Source: Alphaproteobacteria bacterium (GTDB taxonomy: Bacteria; Myxococcota_A; UBA796; GCA-2862545). From it: a DNA stretch of 64,000 nucleotides. This document shows positions 18,073-26,945 of this stretch, in pieces (the first letter of the stretch is position 1; every line of letters begins with the position of its first letter). Under the pieces are notes generated by a model. It did no database searches and had not been told where the DNA came from. It worked only from the letters and a program-made list of their open reading frames with translations. Both the position numbers and the translations under genes were made by a program. The DNA is taken from assembly GCA_020632955.1 (NCBI GenBank), contig JACKEO010000010.1, positions 112,660-176,659 on the forward strand, read 5' to 3'.

Positions 18073-19499
18073 CGACGCCCGTGCCACCACCCGCCTCGCC
18101 CCAGCGCCGCTTCAAGGCGCTGGTGATCGGCTCGGGCGCCGGCGGGGCGCCTGCGGCCACGGCGCTGGCGGAGGCCTGGGGCGAGGGCGTGGCGCTGCTG
18201 GAGGCGGGCCCGCACCTCCACGCCCGCGACTTCACCCAGGTGGAGCGCGAGATGGTGCCGCGCCTGTACGCCCAGGGAGGCGTGCAGGGCACCGAGGATG
18301 GCGTGCTCTCGCTGCTCCAGGCGCGCACCGTGGGCGGGTCCACCGTGATCAACGACGCGCTCTGCTTCCGCCCGCCCCCGGAGCTCGACGCGCGGTGGAA
18401 GGCGCTCGGCGCCCACATCGACACCGCGGCGCTCGCTCCCTTCGTCGACCGGGTCGAGGAGGTGCTCCAGGTCCGCGAGATCCGCCGCGACCAGATCAAC
18501 CGCGCCAACTACCTGGTGGGCCTGGGGGCGGCGCGCCTGGGCTGGCACGGCGAGCGGCTGCGGCACAACAGCGTGGGCTGCGTGCAGTGCGGCTTCCGCC
18601 ACCTGGGCTGCGCCTACGACGCGAAGCAGTCCATGAACCTGTCCTTCGTGCCGCGCGCCCAGGCGGCGGGGGCGCAGCTGCTGCCCGAGGTGGAGGTCCA
18701 CCACCTCGAGCGGCGTGGCGGGGCCTGGGTGGCCCTCACCTCGCAGGGTGCCTTCGCGGCCGAGCACGTGGTCCTCTGCGCGGGGGTGGTGCAGACGCCC
18801 ACGATCCTGCTGCGCAGCGGCATCGCGGCGGGCGACGGCGTGCAGGTGCACGTGCAGACCGTGGCCTGGGGCGACTTCGACGACCCCGTGGACGGCTTCA
18901 ACGGCATCCCGATGGCCTACGGCGTGCTGGAGTTCGCCGACATCTACGGGCACACGGGGCCCGGCTACCTGATCGAGGGCGTGGCGGTGCAGCCGCTGGG
19001 CTTCAGCGTGCAGCCGCAGCTCGAGGGGCTCGGGCACGACGAGGTGCTCGGGCGCTACCGCCACCTCTCGGGCGCGGTGAGCCTCGTGCGCTCGGCCTCC
19101 CGGGGCCGCATCACGCTCAAGGACGATCGGCCGGCCATCACCTACCCGCTGGTGGAGGCCGACCTGCAGCGCCTCGCCCACTTCTACGACCGGGCCACCG
19201 AGCTGTACCTCGCGGCGGGCGCCTCGCGGGTGCTGCTGGCCCATCGCCACGTGGGCTGGGTGGACCGGGTGACCCCGGTGCCGACGATGGACCCGGGCAC
19301 CTTCTACGTGTACACGGCCCACCCCTTCGGCGGAGCCGGGCGTGGGCTGGTCACCGACGAGGTGGGGCGCGTTCCGGGCCAGCCCGGGCTCTGGGTGCTC
19401 GACGGCAGCGCCGTGCCCGAGGCCATCGGCGTGAACCCGCAGGTCACGATCGCGGCCCTCGCGCTCGAGGGGGCGGCGCGGCTGATCGCCGACGCCTGA
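18069..19499 (+). CDS. GMC-family FAD-dependent oxidoreductase
   Basis: This is a 476-residue flavoenzyme, probably an alcohol or polyol dehydrogenase working in the periplasm with the Tat-borne small subunit encoded just upstream. The FAD-binding fold is clear: LVIGSGAGGAPAATALA near residue 18, ALLEAGPHL, a glycine-rich TVGGSTVINDALCFR segment, and the GMC C terminus GLWVLDGSAVPEAIGVNPQ with HPFGGAGRG before it. A Cys cluster, C-x2-C-x6-C (CVQCGFRHLGC), occurs where fatty-alcohol-oxidase-like GMC proteins carry extra cysteines and might hold an Fe-S centre or disulfides. The start is the GTG at 18069, which overlaps the upstream stop. Confidence 0.88.
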   Translation: MTTPVPPPASPQRRFKALVIGSGAGGAPAATALAEAWGEGVALLEAGPHLHARDFTQVEREMVPRLYAQGGVQGTEDGVLSLLQARTVGGSTVINDALCFRPPPELDARWKALGAHIDTAALAPFVDRVEEVLQVREIRRDQINRANYLVGLGAARLGWHGERLRHNSVGCVQCGFRHLGCAYDAKQSMNLSFVPRAQAAGAQLLPEVEVHHLERRGGAWVALTSQGAFAAEHVVLCAGVVQTPTILLRSGIAAGDGVQVHVQTVAWGDFDDPVDGFNGIPMAYGVLEFADIYGHTGPGYLIEGVAVQPLGFSVQPQLEGLGHDEVLGRYRHLSGAVSLVRSASRGRITLKDDRPAITYPLVEADLQRLAHFYDRATELYLAAGASRVLLAHRHVGWVDRVTPVPTMDPGTFYVYTAHPFGGAGRGLVTDEVGRVPGQPGLWVLDGSAVPEAIGVNPQVTIAALALEGAARLIADA

Positions 19500-19504
19500 C
19501 GCGA

Positions 19505-20233
19505 TCAGGCGGAGATCACGTCCGCGTGCACCTGGGCGGCGTCGTGCGCGCCCGCGTCGGTGAGCACCCGGGAGGCCAGCGCCACGGTGCGGCGGTGGGC
19601 CTTCCACGCCTCGACGGAGCGGGCGTTCTTCTCGGCGCCGTCGGCGTCGAGCTCCAGCGCGTCGTGCATCGACCGCAGGTACACGGCCCACATCTGGCGG
19701 TGCAGGTCCTCCAGGCGGTGGAGCTCGTCGCGGGGGACCTCGAGCTCGAGCGTGAAGCCGCGCTGACGGGCGCGGGCGCTGCGCTGGCCCTCGTCGGGGA
19801 CGAGGTCGGGCGCCACGCGGCGCACCACCTGCCAGGCGTGGTGGGCGTGCTCCCCGGCGAACCAGGTGCCGTAGCCGGCGTAGATGCCGAAGCAGGCCAC
19901 GGCCGTGCTCGGGCTCAGGGCGATCTCGGCGCCGTACACGCCCATGTCGAGGCTGGGCCGCGGCACGAAGGCCAGCGACATCACCGACAGCACGTCCTGC
20001 TCGGCGACGAAGGCGCGGAACTCGCCCACGCGGCCCACGCGGTCGCGGCGGGCGCGCACCAGGCGGCCCCCGTCGAGGTCGTGGATGGGCGGCAGGCCCT
20101 CCAGTCGCACCGGCGTGAGGCCCGCGGCGGCCAGGTGCACCGCCGACTCGCCCACCACGTGGACGAAGGGGCTCTCGGGTCGGTTGGTGGACCGGGTCTG
20201 GGGACGATCGATCGGGGTGTCGAGCTGGATCAT
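19505..20233 (-). CDS. Unknown protein with possible ferredoxin-dependent bilin reductase-like fold
   Basis: This is a 242-residue soluble protein. Residues about 80-115 (VLSVMSLAFVPRPSLD, then GVYGAEIAL) resemble the core of phycocyanobilin:ferredoxin oxidoreductase (ILHCVMFPEP..GLPLFGCDIVA). The C-terminal stretch (LHRLEDLHRQMWAVYLRSM) is reminiscent of the family's closing helix. The catalytic Asp of PcyA would be Glu103 here. No heme oxygenase or phytochrome is in the window. I made this match by eye from remembered family sequence and it needs structural confirmation. The ATG overlaps the stop of the PEP-synthase-like gene (ATGA), so the two proteins are made together. It converges on the GMC gene with a gap of only a few bases. 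Confidence 0.6.
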   Translation of the reverse strand: MIQLDTPIDRPQTRSTNRPESPFVHVVGESAVHLAAAGLTPVRLEGLPPIHDLDGGRLVRARRDRVGRVGEFRAFVAEQDVLSVMSLAFVPRPSLDMGVYGAEIALSPSTAVACFGIYAGYGTWFAGEHAHHAWQVVRRVAPDLVPDEGQRSARARQRGFTLELEVPRDELHRLEDLHRQMWAVYLRSMHDALELDADGAEKNARSVEAWKAHRRTVALASRVLTDAGAHDAAQVHADVISA

Positions 20234-22641
20234 GGGAGGCCTCTCACGAGGGTTCCTCCCTCATCGGCACGCCTCGCGGCGGACTTGACCCCTTCCCGCA
20301 CGGTGTCGTGGACCCAGACCAGCCCGCGGGTGCCGTCGAGGGTGACCTCCTGGCCGTCGGCGAGGCGGCGCGTGGCGTCGGCCACGTCCACCACGGCGGG
20401 CACGCCGAGCTCGCGCGCGACGACCGCGCCGTGGGAGAGCGCACCGCCGAGCTCGACGATCACCCCCGCCGCCACCGCGAGGACCGGCGCCCAGGCGGGC
20501 TCCAGGGCCCGGGTCACCAGCACCTCGCCCGGACGCAGGGCCCTGGCGTCGGCGAGGCCGTGGAGCACGCGCACGGGACCGCGCACCTGCCCGGCCGACA
20601 CGCCCTGGCCTGCCAGCGCGTGGACGTCGCCCGTGCGCGGCGGGTCGGCGTCCAGCTCCACCGGGGGAGGCGGCGCCGCGCGCCAGCCGGCGTCGGCGGC
20701 GGCGCGGGCCGCCACGCGTGCGGCCACCGTCGTCCCCTCGGTGAGCGCCTGGCGTGCCTCGGGCCAGGTGAGCCAGCGCACCTCGGCCGCGTCGGCCAGC
20801 AGGCCCCGGCGCGCCAGGGCGGCGCCCACGTCCCGCAGCGCCGCGTGGAGGCTGTCGAGCAGCGCGTCGAAGACGTGGCGCTGGTTCTCGCGGAGCAGGA
20901 GATAGCGCCGCGTCCACCACACCGCGGCGAGCAGGCCGGGGAGGTGGGCGGCGGGGGCGGTCTGCACCAGCTCGCGCAGCGCCACCTCGGACGTCGGGCC
21001 CGACGGAACGGCACGCGTCGCCTGCCCCTGGGCCTCGAGCAGCGGCACGAGGCGCGCCGGGTCCTCGTGCCAGCGTGGCGAGGTGAGCTCCCAGCCGCTG
21101 CCGGCGCGGTGCCCGTGCACCGCGAGGAAGGCCGCGAGCGCCCGGTCGAAGCCCGGGGAGGTGGCCCCGCCACGGGCGAGGGCGGAGAGGTCGCCGGGTA
21201 CCGCAGCCGCCGCGAGTCGGGCGAGGGCCTGCTGCTGCTGCACGGACTGGTTGGCCTCCGGGCAGGCCACCAGCGCAGGCAGGAGCGCCGCCGCACGGTC
21301 GGGCACCGACCGCTGGAGGGCCCCCTCGAGGTGCTGCCAGGCGAGGTTCGCGAACAGCAGGCTGGTGACGTGCACCCCCACGTAGTCGGACAGCCAGGCG
21401 AGGTGGACCTCCACGGCCTGCACGCGCGCGGCGTCGTCGGCGTGGGGCGGGGCGAGGTGGGGCAGGGCCTGCCGGAGGTCGCGCGCCAGCGCATGCCACT
21501 GCGCGGGCACCTCCACCGGGTTCCACGCGAAGCGCGTCCACCGCCGCTCCCGCACCACCTCGGCCAGCAGGCTCACCACCAGCCCCACGTCCGGCGCCTT
21601 CGCGAGGCGACGGCGCCAGGCGGCCGCCTCCTGGCTCGGCAGCAGCTCGAGCAGGAAGCGGGGCGGCGGCAGGCCGGGGAGCTTGAAGAGCAGGCCCCGG
21701 AAGATGCGGGCATCGACGTAGGGGAGGCCCTGCACCAGCCGCAGCAGCGGGCTGCCGCCCAGGTGGCGCGCCTGCGTGCGCGGGTGGACGATGCGGGCCG
21801 CGAGGGCCGGCTCCACCACCGACCAGCCGAGCGGCGTCGCCGGCTGGCTCCAGCGCTCGCCCAGGAAGCGGCGGGTCCAGGTGGGCCCCGCGCCGGCGGT
21901 CGGTCGGGCCCGAGCGGTGACCGGGCGGGCCTGGAGCAGCCAGAGGCGGTCGGCCTGGTCCACGGCCCACTCGATGTCGACGGGGCCGGAGTGCAGGTCC
22001 TCCGCACGCAGCGCGAGGTCGACCAGGCGATCCCGGAGCGCGGTGTCCACGGGGCCGGGCTGGTCCTGCAGCGTCACGGCCGCGCGCAGGCGTCGCGGGC
22101 GTCGCACCACCAGGCGCTGCGGCGTCTGCAGCCCGCCCACCAGGCCCGCGCCGTCGCCCTCCACGGCCTCCACCACGAGGTCGGGCGTCCCGCGCGTGGG
22201 GTCCACCGTGAACACCACCCCGGCGGCGCGCGGGGCGATGCTGGCCTGCACCAGCACGGCCATCGGGGCGTCGGGTGCGCCGGCGCTGGCCCACACCCGC
22301 GCGACGGCGTCCGGGACGTCGACCGGGGCCACGGCGGGCACCGTGGCATAGGCGCCGGCATGGGCGTGCACCGCGCCGTCCTCGTGCGGGCTGGACGAGC
22401 GCACGTGGACCCGCGTGCCGAGGCGCGCGGCGGCCGCCACCCACGCGGCGGCCTGCGCCGGGGTGGGCCCGTCCGCGTGGCGCGCCGCGGTGGGCACCAC
22501 CCACGCCGGAGGCACCGGCAGGCCAGCGCGCACCGCCGCCGCGAGGGCGCTGGCCTTGCCCCCCACCACGTCGACGCGCGTCGCGCGCGGGTCGTCCAGG
22601 CCCATCAGCGCGGGCCGTGCGGGGTCGGTGGTGGCCGTCAT
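20230..22641 (-). CDS. PEP-synthase/rifampin-phosphotransferase-like protein
   Basis: This is an 803-residue protein of the pyruvate phosphate dikinase-like class. The N-terminal ATP-grasp part starts VVGGKASALAAAVRAGLPVP (about residues 25-45), with VRSSSPHEDG, AGVVFTVDP and GPVDIEWAVD following. A long, poorly conserved helical middle domain spans about 270-660. The C-terminal phosphohistidine swivel domain has GGALSHGAVVARELG near residue 735, its catalytic His in place. This order (ATP-binding, variable substrate domain, His domain) matches rifampin phosphotransferase and related small-molecule phosphotransferases better than true PEP synthase, which has a terminal TIM barrel missing here. 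The substrate is unknown. It is coupled to the downstream bilin-reductase-like gene. Confidence 0.8.
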   Translation of the reverse strand: MTATTDPARPALMGLDDPRATRVDVVGGKASALAAAVRAGLPVPPAWVVPTAARHADGPTPAQAAAWVAAAARLGTRVHVRSSSPHEDGAVHAHAGAYATVPAVAPVDVPDAVARVWASAGAPDAPMAVLVQASIAPRAAGVVFTVDPTRGTPDLVVEAVEGDGAGLVGGLQTPQRLVVRRPRRLRAAVTLQDQPGPVDTALRDRLVDLALRAEDLHSGPVDIEWAVDQADRLWLLQARPVTARARPTAGAGPTWTRRFLGERWSQPATPLGWSVVEPALAARIVHPRTQARHLGGSPLLRLVQGLPYVDARIFRGLLFKLPGLPPPRFLLELLPSQEAAAWRRRLAKAPDVGLVVSLLAEVVRERRWTRFAWNPVEVPAQWHALARDLRQALPHLAPPHADDAARVQAVEVHLAWLSDYVGVHVTSLLFANLAWQHLEGALQRSVPDRAAALLPALVACPEANQSVQQQQALARLAAAAVPGDLSALARGGATSPGFDRALAAFLAVHGHRAGSGWELTSPRWHEDPARLVPLLEAQGQATRAVPSGPTSEVALRELVQTAPAAHLPGLLAAVWWTRRYLLLRENQRHVFDALLDSLHAALRDVGAALARRGLLADAAEVRWLTWPEARQALTEGTTVAARVAARAAADAGWRAAPPPPVELDADPPRTGDVHALAGQGVSAGQVRGPVRVLHGLADARALRPGEVLVTRALEPAWAPVLAVAAGVIVELGGALSHGAVVARELGVPAVVDVADATRRLADGQEVTLDGTRGLVWVHDTVREGVKSAARRADEGGTLVRGLP

Positions 22642-22687
22642 GGCGTGATCGTCGCACGATCGGTGTCCTCCTGCCGTCCGGATGGGC

Positions 22688-22715
22688 TTGACACCGTCCG
22701 CATCGTCCGTAAGAG
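22688..22715 (+). promoter_or_regulatory. Putative sigma-70-type promoter for the XPB operon
   Basis: A perfect -35 TTGACA (22688-22693), a 16-base spacer and TAAGAG (22710-22715) point toward the XPB gene. The implied leader is about 235 bases and contains a short upstream reading frame at 22938. A second possible -10, TACAAC (22840-22845), lies closer to the gene. The remainder of the 313-base intergenic stretch shows no gene. Confidence 0.4.
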
Positions 22716-22937
22716 TGCGCTTGGTGAGACGGCCTGGGGTGTCGTGCCGCGTTTGGCGTGACCTTCCGCCGTGCTCCGAGGCAGCGTCTCGCTGACTGAA
22801 CGCACCCACGGTTCGCGTTGGGGGATGGCCCCTTTGCGCTACAACTGCAGTCCACGGCTCCGGCTTGCCGCGTGCTCCGGCGATGGTTCGCCCCCCGCAC
22901 GCGCTCCCCGTGTCGTCCACTCCCAGGAGGGCCGCTG

Positions 22938-22958
22938 ATGGTCCTTGGCCCCGCATGA
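22938..22958 (+). CDS. Six-residue upstream reading frame (MVLGPA) overlapping the XPB start
   Basis: ATG-GTC-CTT-GGC-CCC-GCA-TGA has the best ribosome-binding site of the region: AGGAGG at 22925-22930, 7 bases upstream. Its TGA overlaps the ATG of the XPB helicase (ATGA, 22955-22958), which itself has no Shine-Dalgarno sequence. This suggests the helicase is translated by termination-reinitiation after the mini-frame. It may be purely a translational device and not a functional peptide. Confidence 0.45.
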   Translation: MVLGPA

Positions 22959-24628
22959 ACCCGGCGAACCCCGTCATCGTGCAGGGGGACGGCAAGGTCC
23001 TCCTCGAGACGAAGCACCCGCTCTTCGACCGGGCCCGCGACTTCCTCGCCCGCTTCGCCGAGCTCGAGGCCTCGCCCGACCTCCTCCACACCTACAAGAT
23101 CGACGCCCTGTCGCTCTGGAACGCCGCCAGCGCCGGCATGACGCTCACGGAGATCGTGGACGGCCTGCGCGCCCTGTCGAAGTTCGACATCCCGCAGGAC
23201 GTGCTCCGGCGCATCGAGGACACGGTCGGGCGCTACGGGCTGGTGCGGCTCGAACGGCACCCCGACGACCCCCGGCAGTTCCTGCGCGTGGAGTTCGAGA
23301 CCCGCTACATCGAGAAGACGGTGCTCAAGACCCAGGCCGGGTCGGAGCTGGTGCAGGCCGACGGCAAGCGCCACCACATGCTGGCGGTGGGTCACCGCGG
23401 CATCTTCAAGCAGCGCCTGCTGCTCGAGAACTGGCCCGTGGCCGACAACGCCGGCTTCGTCGAGGGCGCGCCGCTGCAGCTGTCGCTCCGGCAGACGATG
23501 CGTTCGGGCAAGACCTTCGGCCTGCGGCACTACCAGATCGAGGCGGTCGATCGCTGGTTCCTCGGCGGGGCCCCCCAGGGCGGTCACGGCGTGGTGGTGC
23601 TGCCCTGTGGCGCCGGCAAGACGGTGGTGGCCCTCGAGGCCATGGCGCGCACGAAGACCCACACGCTGGTCGTGTGCAACAACCAGAGCGCCGTCACCCA
23701 GTGGATCCGCGAGATCCTCGACAAGACCACGCTCACCGAGGCGCAGGTCGGCGAGTACACGGGCCAGTCCAAGGAGATCAAGCCCGTCACCGTGGCCACC
23801 TACCAGGTGCTCACCTACCGCCGCGCGAAGAACGCCGACTACGAGCACCTCCACCTCTTCCGCGACCACGACTGGGGCCTGCTCGTCTACGATGAGGTCC
23901 ACCTGCTGCCCGCGCCGGTCTTCGGCGCCACGGCCGAGCTGCAGGGCACGCGGCGACTGGGCCTCACGGCCACGCTGGTGCGCGAGGACGGCCGCGAGGG
24001 CGACGTCTTCAGCCTCGTCGGGCCCAAGCGCTACGACCTCCCCTGGCAGCTCCTGGAGGACCAGGGCTTCGTCGCCGAGGCCAAGTGCTTCGAGATCCGG
24101 GTGCCGCTCTCGGCCAAGGATCGGGTCCGCTACGAGAACGCCAGCGAGATGGAGAAGTTCCGGCTGGCCTCCGAGAACCCGCGCAAGGTCGACATCGTGC
24201 AGGATCTCGTCGACCGGCACGCCGAAGACAACATCCTCGTGATCGGCACCTACCTGGGCCAGCTCGAGACCATCTCCCGCAAGCTCGGGGCGCCCCTCAT
24301 CACGGGCAAGACCCCGCAGGGCGAGCGCGACCGCCTCTTCGGCCAGTTCCGTCGCGGCGAGCTCACCCGCCTCGTCGTCTCCAAGGTCGCGAACTTCGCG
24401 ATCGACCTGCCCGACGCCAACGTGGCGATCCAGATCTCGGGATCGTTCGGCAGCCGGCAGGAGGAAGCCCAGCGCCTGGGTCGCATCCTGCGCCCCAAGG
24501 AGCGCGACGCCTGCTTCTACACGGTGGTCACCGCCGACACGAAGGAGCAGCAGTTCGCCGTCAAGCGTCAGCTCTTCCTGACCGAGCAGGGCTACCGCTA
24601 CCACATCGAGGATCGCGCCGCGAAGTGA
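22955..24628 (+). CDS. XPB-family DNA repair helicase (superfamily 2)
   Basis: This is a 557-residue 3'-5' helicase homologous to eukaryotic and archaeal XPB, thought to unwind DNA at lesions. It has an N-terminal damage-recognition-like domain, then Walker A LPCGAGKTVVAL near residue 217, DEVH box (YDEVHLLPAP) near 312, the SAT-equivalent GLTAT, the XPB-specific RED loop (LVREDGREGDVF) and motif VI (QEEAQRLGRILRPK) near 502. The ATG at 22955 lacks its own ribosome site but overlaps the stop of a 6-codon frame. Earlier in-frame starts have no ribosome site either. The following gene encodes the helicase-associated protein usually found next to bacterial XPB (as with mycobacterial Rv0861c/Rv0862c), so the two likely act together. 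Confidence 0.92.
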   Translation: MNPANPVIVQGDGKVLLETKHPLFDRARDFLARFAELEASPDLLHTYKIDALSLWNAASAGMTLTEIVDGLRALSKFDIPQDVLRRIEDTVGRYGLVRLERHPDDPRQFLRVEFETRYIEKTVLKTQAGSELVQADGKRHHMLAVGHRGIFKQRLLLENWPVADNAGFVEGAPLQLSLRQTMRSGKTFGLRHYQIEAVDRWFLGGAPQGGHGVVVLPCGAGKTVVALEAMARTKTHTLVVCNNQSAVTQWIREILDKTTLTEAQVGEYTGQSKEIKPVTVATYQVLTYRRAKNADYEHLHLFRDHDWGLLVYDEVHLLPAPVFGATAELQGTRRLGLTATLVREDGREGDVFSLVGPKRYDLPWQLLEDQGFVAEAKCFEIRVPLSAKDRVRYENASEMEKFRLASENPRKVDIVQDLVDRHAEDNILVIGTYLGQLETISRKLGAPLITGKTPQGERDRLFGQFRRGELTRLVVSKVANFAIDLPDANVAIQISGSFGSRQEEAQRLGRILRPKERDACFYTVVTADTKEQQFAVKRQLFLTEQGYRYHIEDRAAK

Positions 24629-24686
24629 GCGCGAGGCCCACCGGCCGCCCCCCCTTGGCCCCGCCGTGGGCCCGGAGAGCACACCC

Positions 24687-26945
24687 ATGTCGGACGAGTC
24701 CGAGCTGATGCCCCCCCAGGGCACCGACGGCGATCCCTCGCGCAAGCGCAAGCGTCGTCGGCGTCGTCGCAAGCGCAGGGACGAGGGGGGAGGTCCCCCG
24801 CCCGAGACCGTGCGTGCCAGCGCGCCGCCCTCGGGAGGCAACAAGGGCCGTCGGCAAGTGCTGGAGGTCTCCGGCGGGGCGCCCGCCGTGCCGCCCGCCT
24901 CGGGCCGCAACCCCCACCGCAAGCGCAGCTCGCGCGCGCGGCGAGGTCGTCCCGGCGCGGTCACCGCGCGGCGCCGTCGCCTCACGCGGGTCGAGATGGA
25001 GGACCTGGCGGACTGGCTCGGCGCCCTGCCCGAGACGCTGCTCGCCAGCCTCTACCGGGGCCTCGGCGGCCAGCCCAAGCGGGTGCCCGACGCCGAGCGC
25101 ATGATCCAGCTCGCCGTGCGCGCCATCGCCCAGGGCAGCCGGCTGGGCGCCCTGCTCCGTCAGCTCCACGAGCGCGATCGCAAGGCCCTGGCCGCCCTGC
25201 TCCAGTCGGGCGGCGTGGCCCACGCCGACGAGCTCTACCGCACCCTGGTGCTCGCCTACGGCGGCCACGAGCGGGAGTGGAAGAAGTCCCTGTCGGTGCT
25301 GGCCGAGCGCGGTGTCGTCATGGCCTCGCCCCGCCAGGACGACCACTTCTTCTACATCGTGCCCGATCCCCTGGTGGACGGCCTGATCGAGGCCTTGGAG
25401 GACGAGCTCGCCCTCCCCACCTTCGACCACGACGACGTGCGGATCATCGAGCACAAGCCCTTCTCGCCGCCGCTCGACTTCTCGATCACCACGCTGGCCA
25501 CGTACTTCGCGCAGCACAACGTGCGGCTCACCCAGCGCCACGACGTCTACCGCCACGACAAGGAGGAGCTCGACGCCTTCTTCTCGCAGCTGTGGGAGGC
25601 CGACGGCGAGCTCTTCAACTTCCACCTCGACTTCCTGATGATGCACGGGATGGTGGAGCTCCGGGGCGACCACCTCTCGCTCAACCGCGACGTGATGGAG
25701 GAGTGGCTCCAGCTCGAGCCCGAGGATCAGCGCGACCTGATCTTCCGGGCCCTCGACCGCCGCTTCGACATGGCGGAGTGGGTGCTCTGGGCCGTGCACG
25801 GCACGCAGGGCTCCTGGGTGGCCGAGCGTCCGCTGGTGGCCGTCTACCGTCACTGGAAGAAGGGCAAGGACTGGCGCCAGCGCTACCAGTCGGGGGCCTA
25901 CGCACCCCAGCGCAGCGGTGAGCGCGACAGCTTCACCTTCTCGGCGCTGGTGCAGTGCGGCCTGCTCGAGCTCGGGCAGTGGGGCCAGGAGAAGTTCTAC
26001 CGGCTCACGCCACGGGCCCTGGCCCTGCTGGAGCCGCCCGAGGACGACGGCTTCCGGCAGTTCTACCTCACGCCCGACTTCAAGATGATGGCGCCGGCCG
26101 GTCTGGCGCCCATCCTGCTCTACCGCATGGGCGAGATCGCCGACCTCACCGCCTGCGACCGCGCCAACACCTTCGTCATCACCGAGCAGAGCATCGAGGC
26201 CGCCCTGGAGGCGGGCTGGAAGCGCGACGACGTCCTGCAGTTCCTGCGCGAGAACAGCCAGCTCGGCCTGCCCGACAACGTCGAGCAGACGCTGAAGGGC
26301 TGGATCGGCCACCGCGGCGACGTGGAGTTCCACGATCTCACGCTCATCACGGTGCACCGGTCGCAGATCCGGCGGCTCGAGGGCCACAAGCGGCTCAAGC
26401 CCTTCATCCTCCACCGCTTCGCGCCGGGGATGTACGCGGTGGACCGCACCAAGATCGACGAGGTGGAGGCGGCGCTCGTGGAGTGCGGCTTCTCGCCGGC
26501 CAAGGAGGTGCGGAAGTACCCGGGGGCCGCCGAGGCCGTGGAGGCCCGCCAGAACCTGCACCGCTACCTGGCCGAGGCCCGCGAGGCGGCCCGCGACCCC
26601 ATGAGCCGCCAGGCCGGCCTCGTGGAGCCCAGCGCCCTGCACGCCGTGCCGGGGGTGCGCACGCCGTCCGGCGGCGGGCAGCGCAGCGAGCCCGACCTGC
26701 CGCCCAAGCTCGACACGCAGGAGGTGCGGGCGCTCATCGACCGGGCCCTGGCCCGCGACGAGCTGCTCGACATGGTCTACCTGGCGAAGAACGGCCAGCG
26801 CATCGGCTGCTCGGTGCAGCCCCAGCGGCTGGCCTTCAAGGGCGACAGCCCCGTCCTCGTGGGCCTCGACCTCACCGACAACGAGCGGCGCACCTTCGTG
26901 CTCGAGCGGATCGAGCGCCTGCGCCTGGGCGGAGGTGCTCCGTGA
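24687..26945 (+). CDS. XPB-associated helicase-like protein (Helicase_C_3 / XPB N-terminal-domain type)
   Basis: This 752-residue protein has a very basic N terminus (RKRKRRRRRRKRRDEG, then further Arg/Lys runs to about residue 110), probably disordered and nucleic-acid binding. Winged-helix-like modules follow (VEMEDLADWLGALPETLLASL, ALLQSGGVAHADELYRTLVL). The region about 440-600 (FYLTPDFKMMAPAGLAPILL, FVITEQSIEAALEAGW, LRENSQLGLPDNVEQTL) is characteristic of the protein paired with XPB in bacteria. It has no helicase motifs. A WYL-like end (DMVYLAKNGQRIGCSVQPQR) closes it. The ATG has GGAG 9 bases upstream. It lies between xpb and xseB in one operon and is presumably an XPB cofactor. Confidence 0.8.
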   Translation: MSDESELMPPQGTDGDPSRKRKRRRRRRKRRDEGGGPPPETVRASAPPSGGNKGRRQVLEVSGGAPAVPPASGRNPHRKRSSRARRGRPGAVTARRRRLTRVEMEDLADWLGALPETLLASLYRGLGGQPKRVPDAERMIQLAVRAIAQGSRLGALLRQLHERDRKALAALLQSGGVAHADELYRTLVLAYGGHEREWKKSLSVLAERGVVMASPRQDDHFFYIVPDPLVDGLIEALEDELALPTFDHDDVRIIEHKPFSPPLDFSITTLATYFAQHNVRLTQRHDVYRHDKEELDAFFSQLWEADGELFNFHLDFLMMHGMVELRGDHLSLNRDVMEEWLQLEPEDQRDLIFRALDRRFDMAEWVLWAVHGTQGSWVAERPLVAVYRHWKKGKDWRQRYQSGAYAPQRSGERDSFTFSALVQCGLLELGQWGQEKFYRLTPRALALLEPPEDDGFRQFYLTPDFKMMAPAGLAPILLYRMGEIADLTACDRANTFVITEQSIEAALEAGWKRDDVLQFLRENSQLGLPDNVEQTLKGWIGHRGDVEFHDLTLITVHRSQIRRLEGHKRLKPFILHRFAPGMYAVDRTKIDEVEAALVECGFSPAKEVRKYPGAAEAVEARQNLHRYLAEAREAARDPMSRQAGLVEPSALHAVPGVRTPSGGGQRSEPDLPPKLDTQEVRALIDRALARDELLDMVYLAKNGQRIGCSVQPQRLAFKGDSPVLVGLDLTDNERRTFVLERIERLRLGGGAP

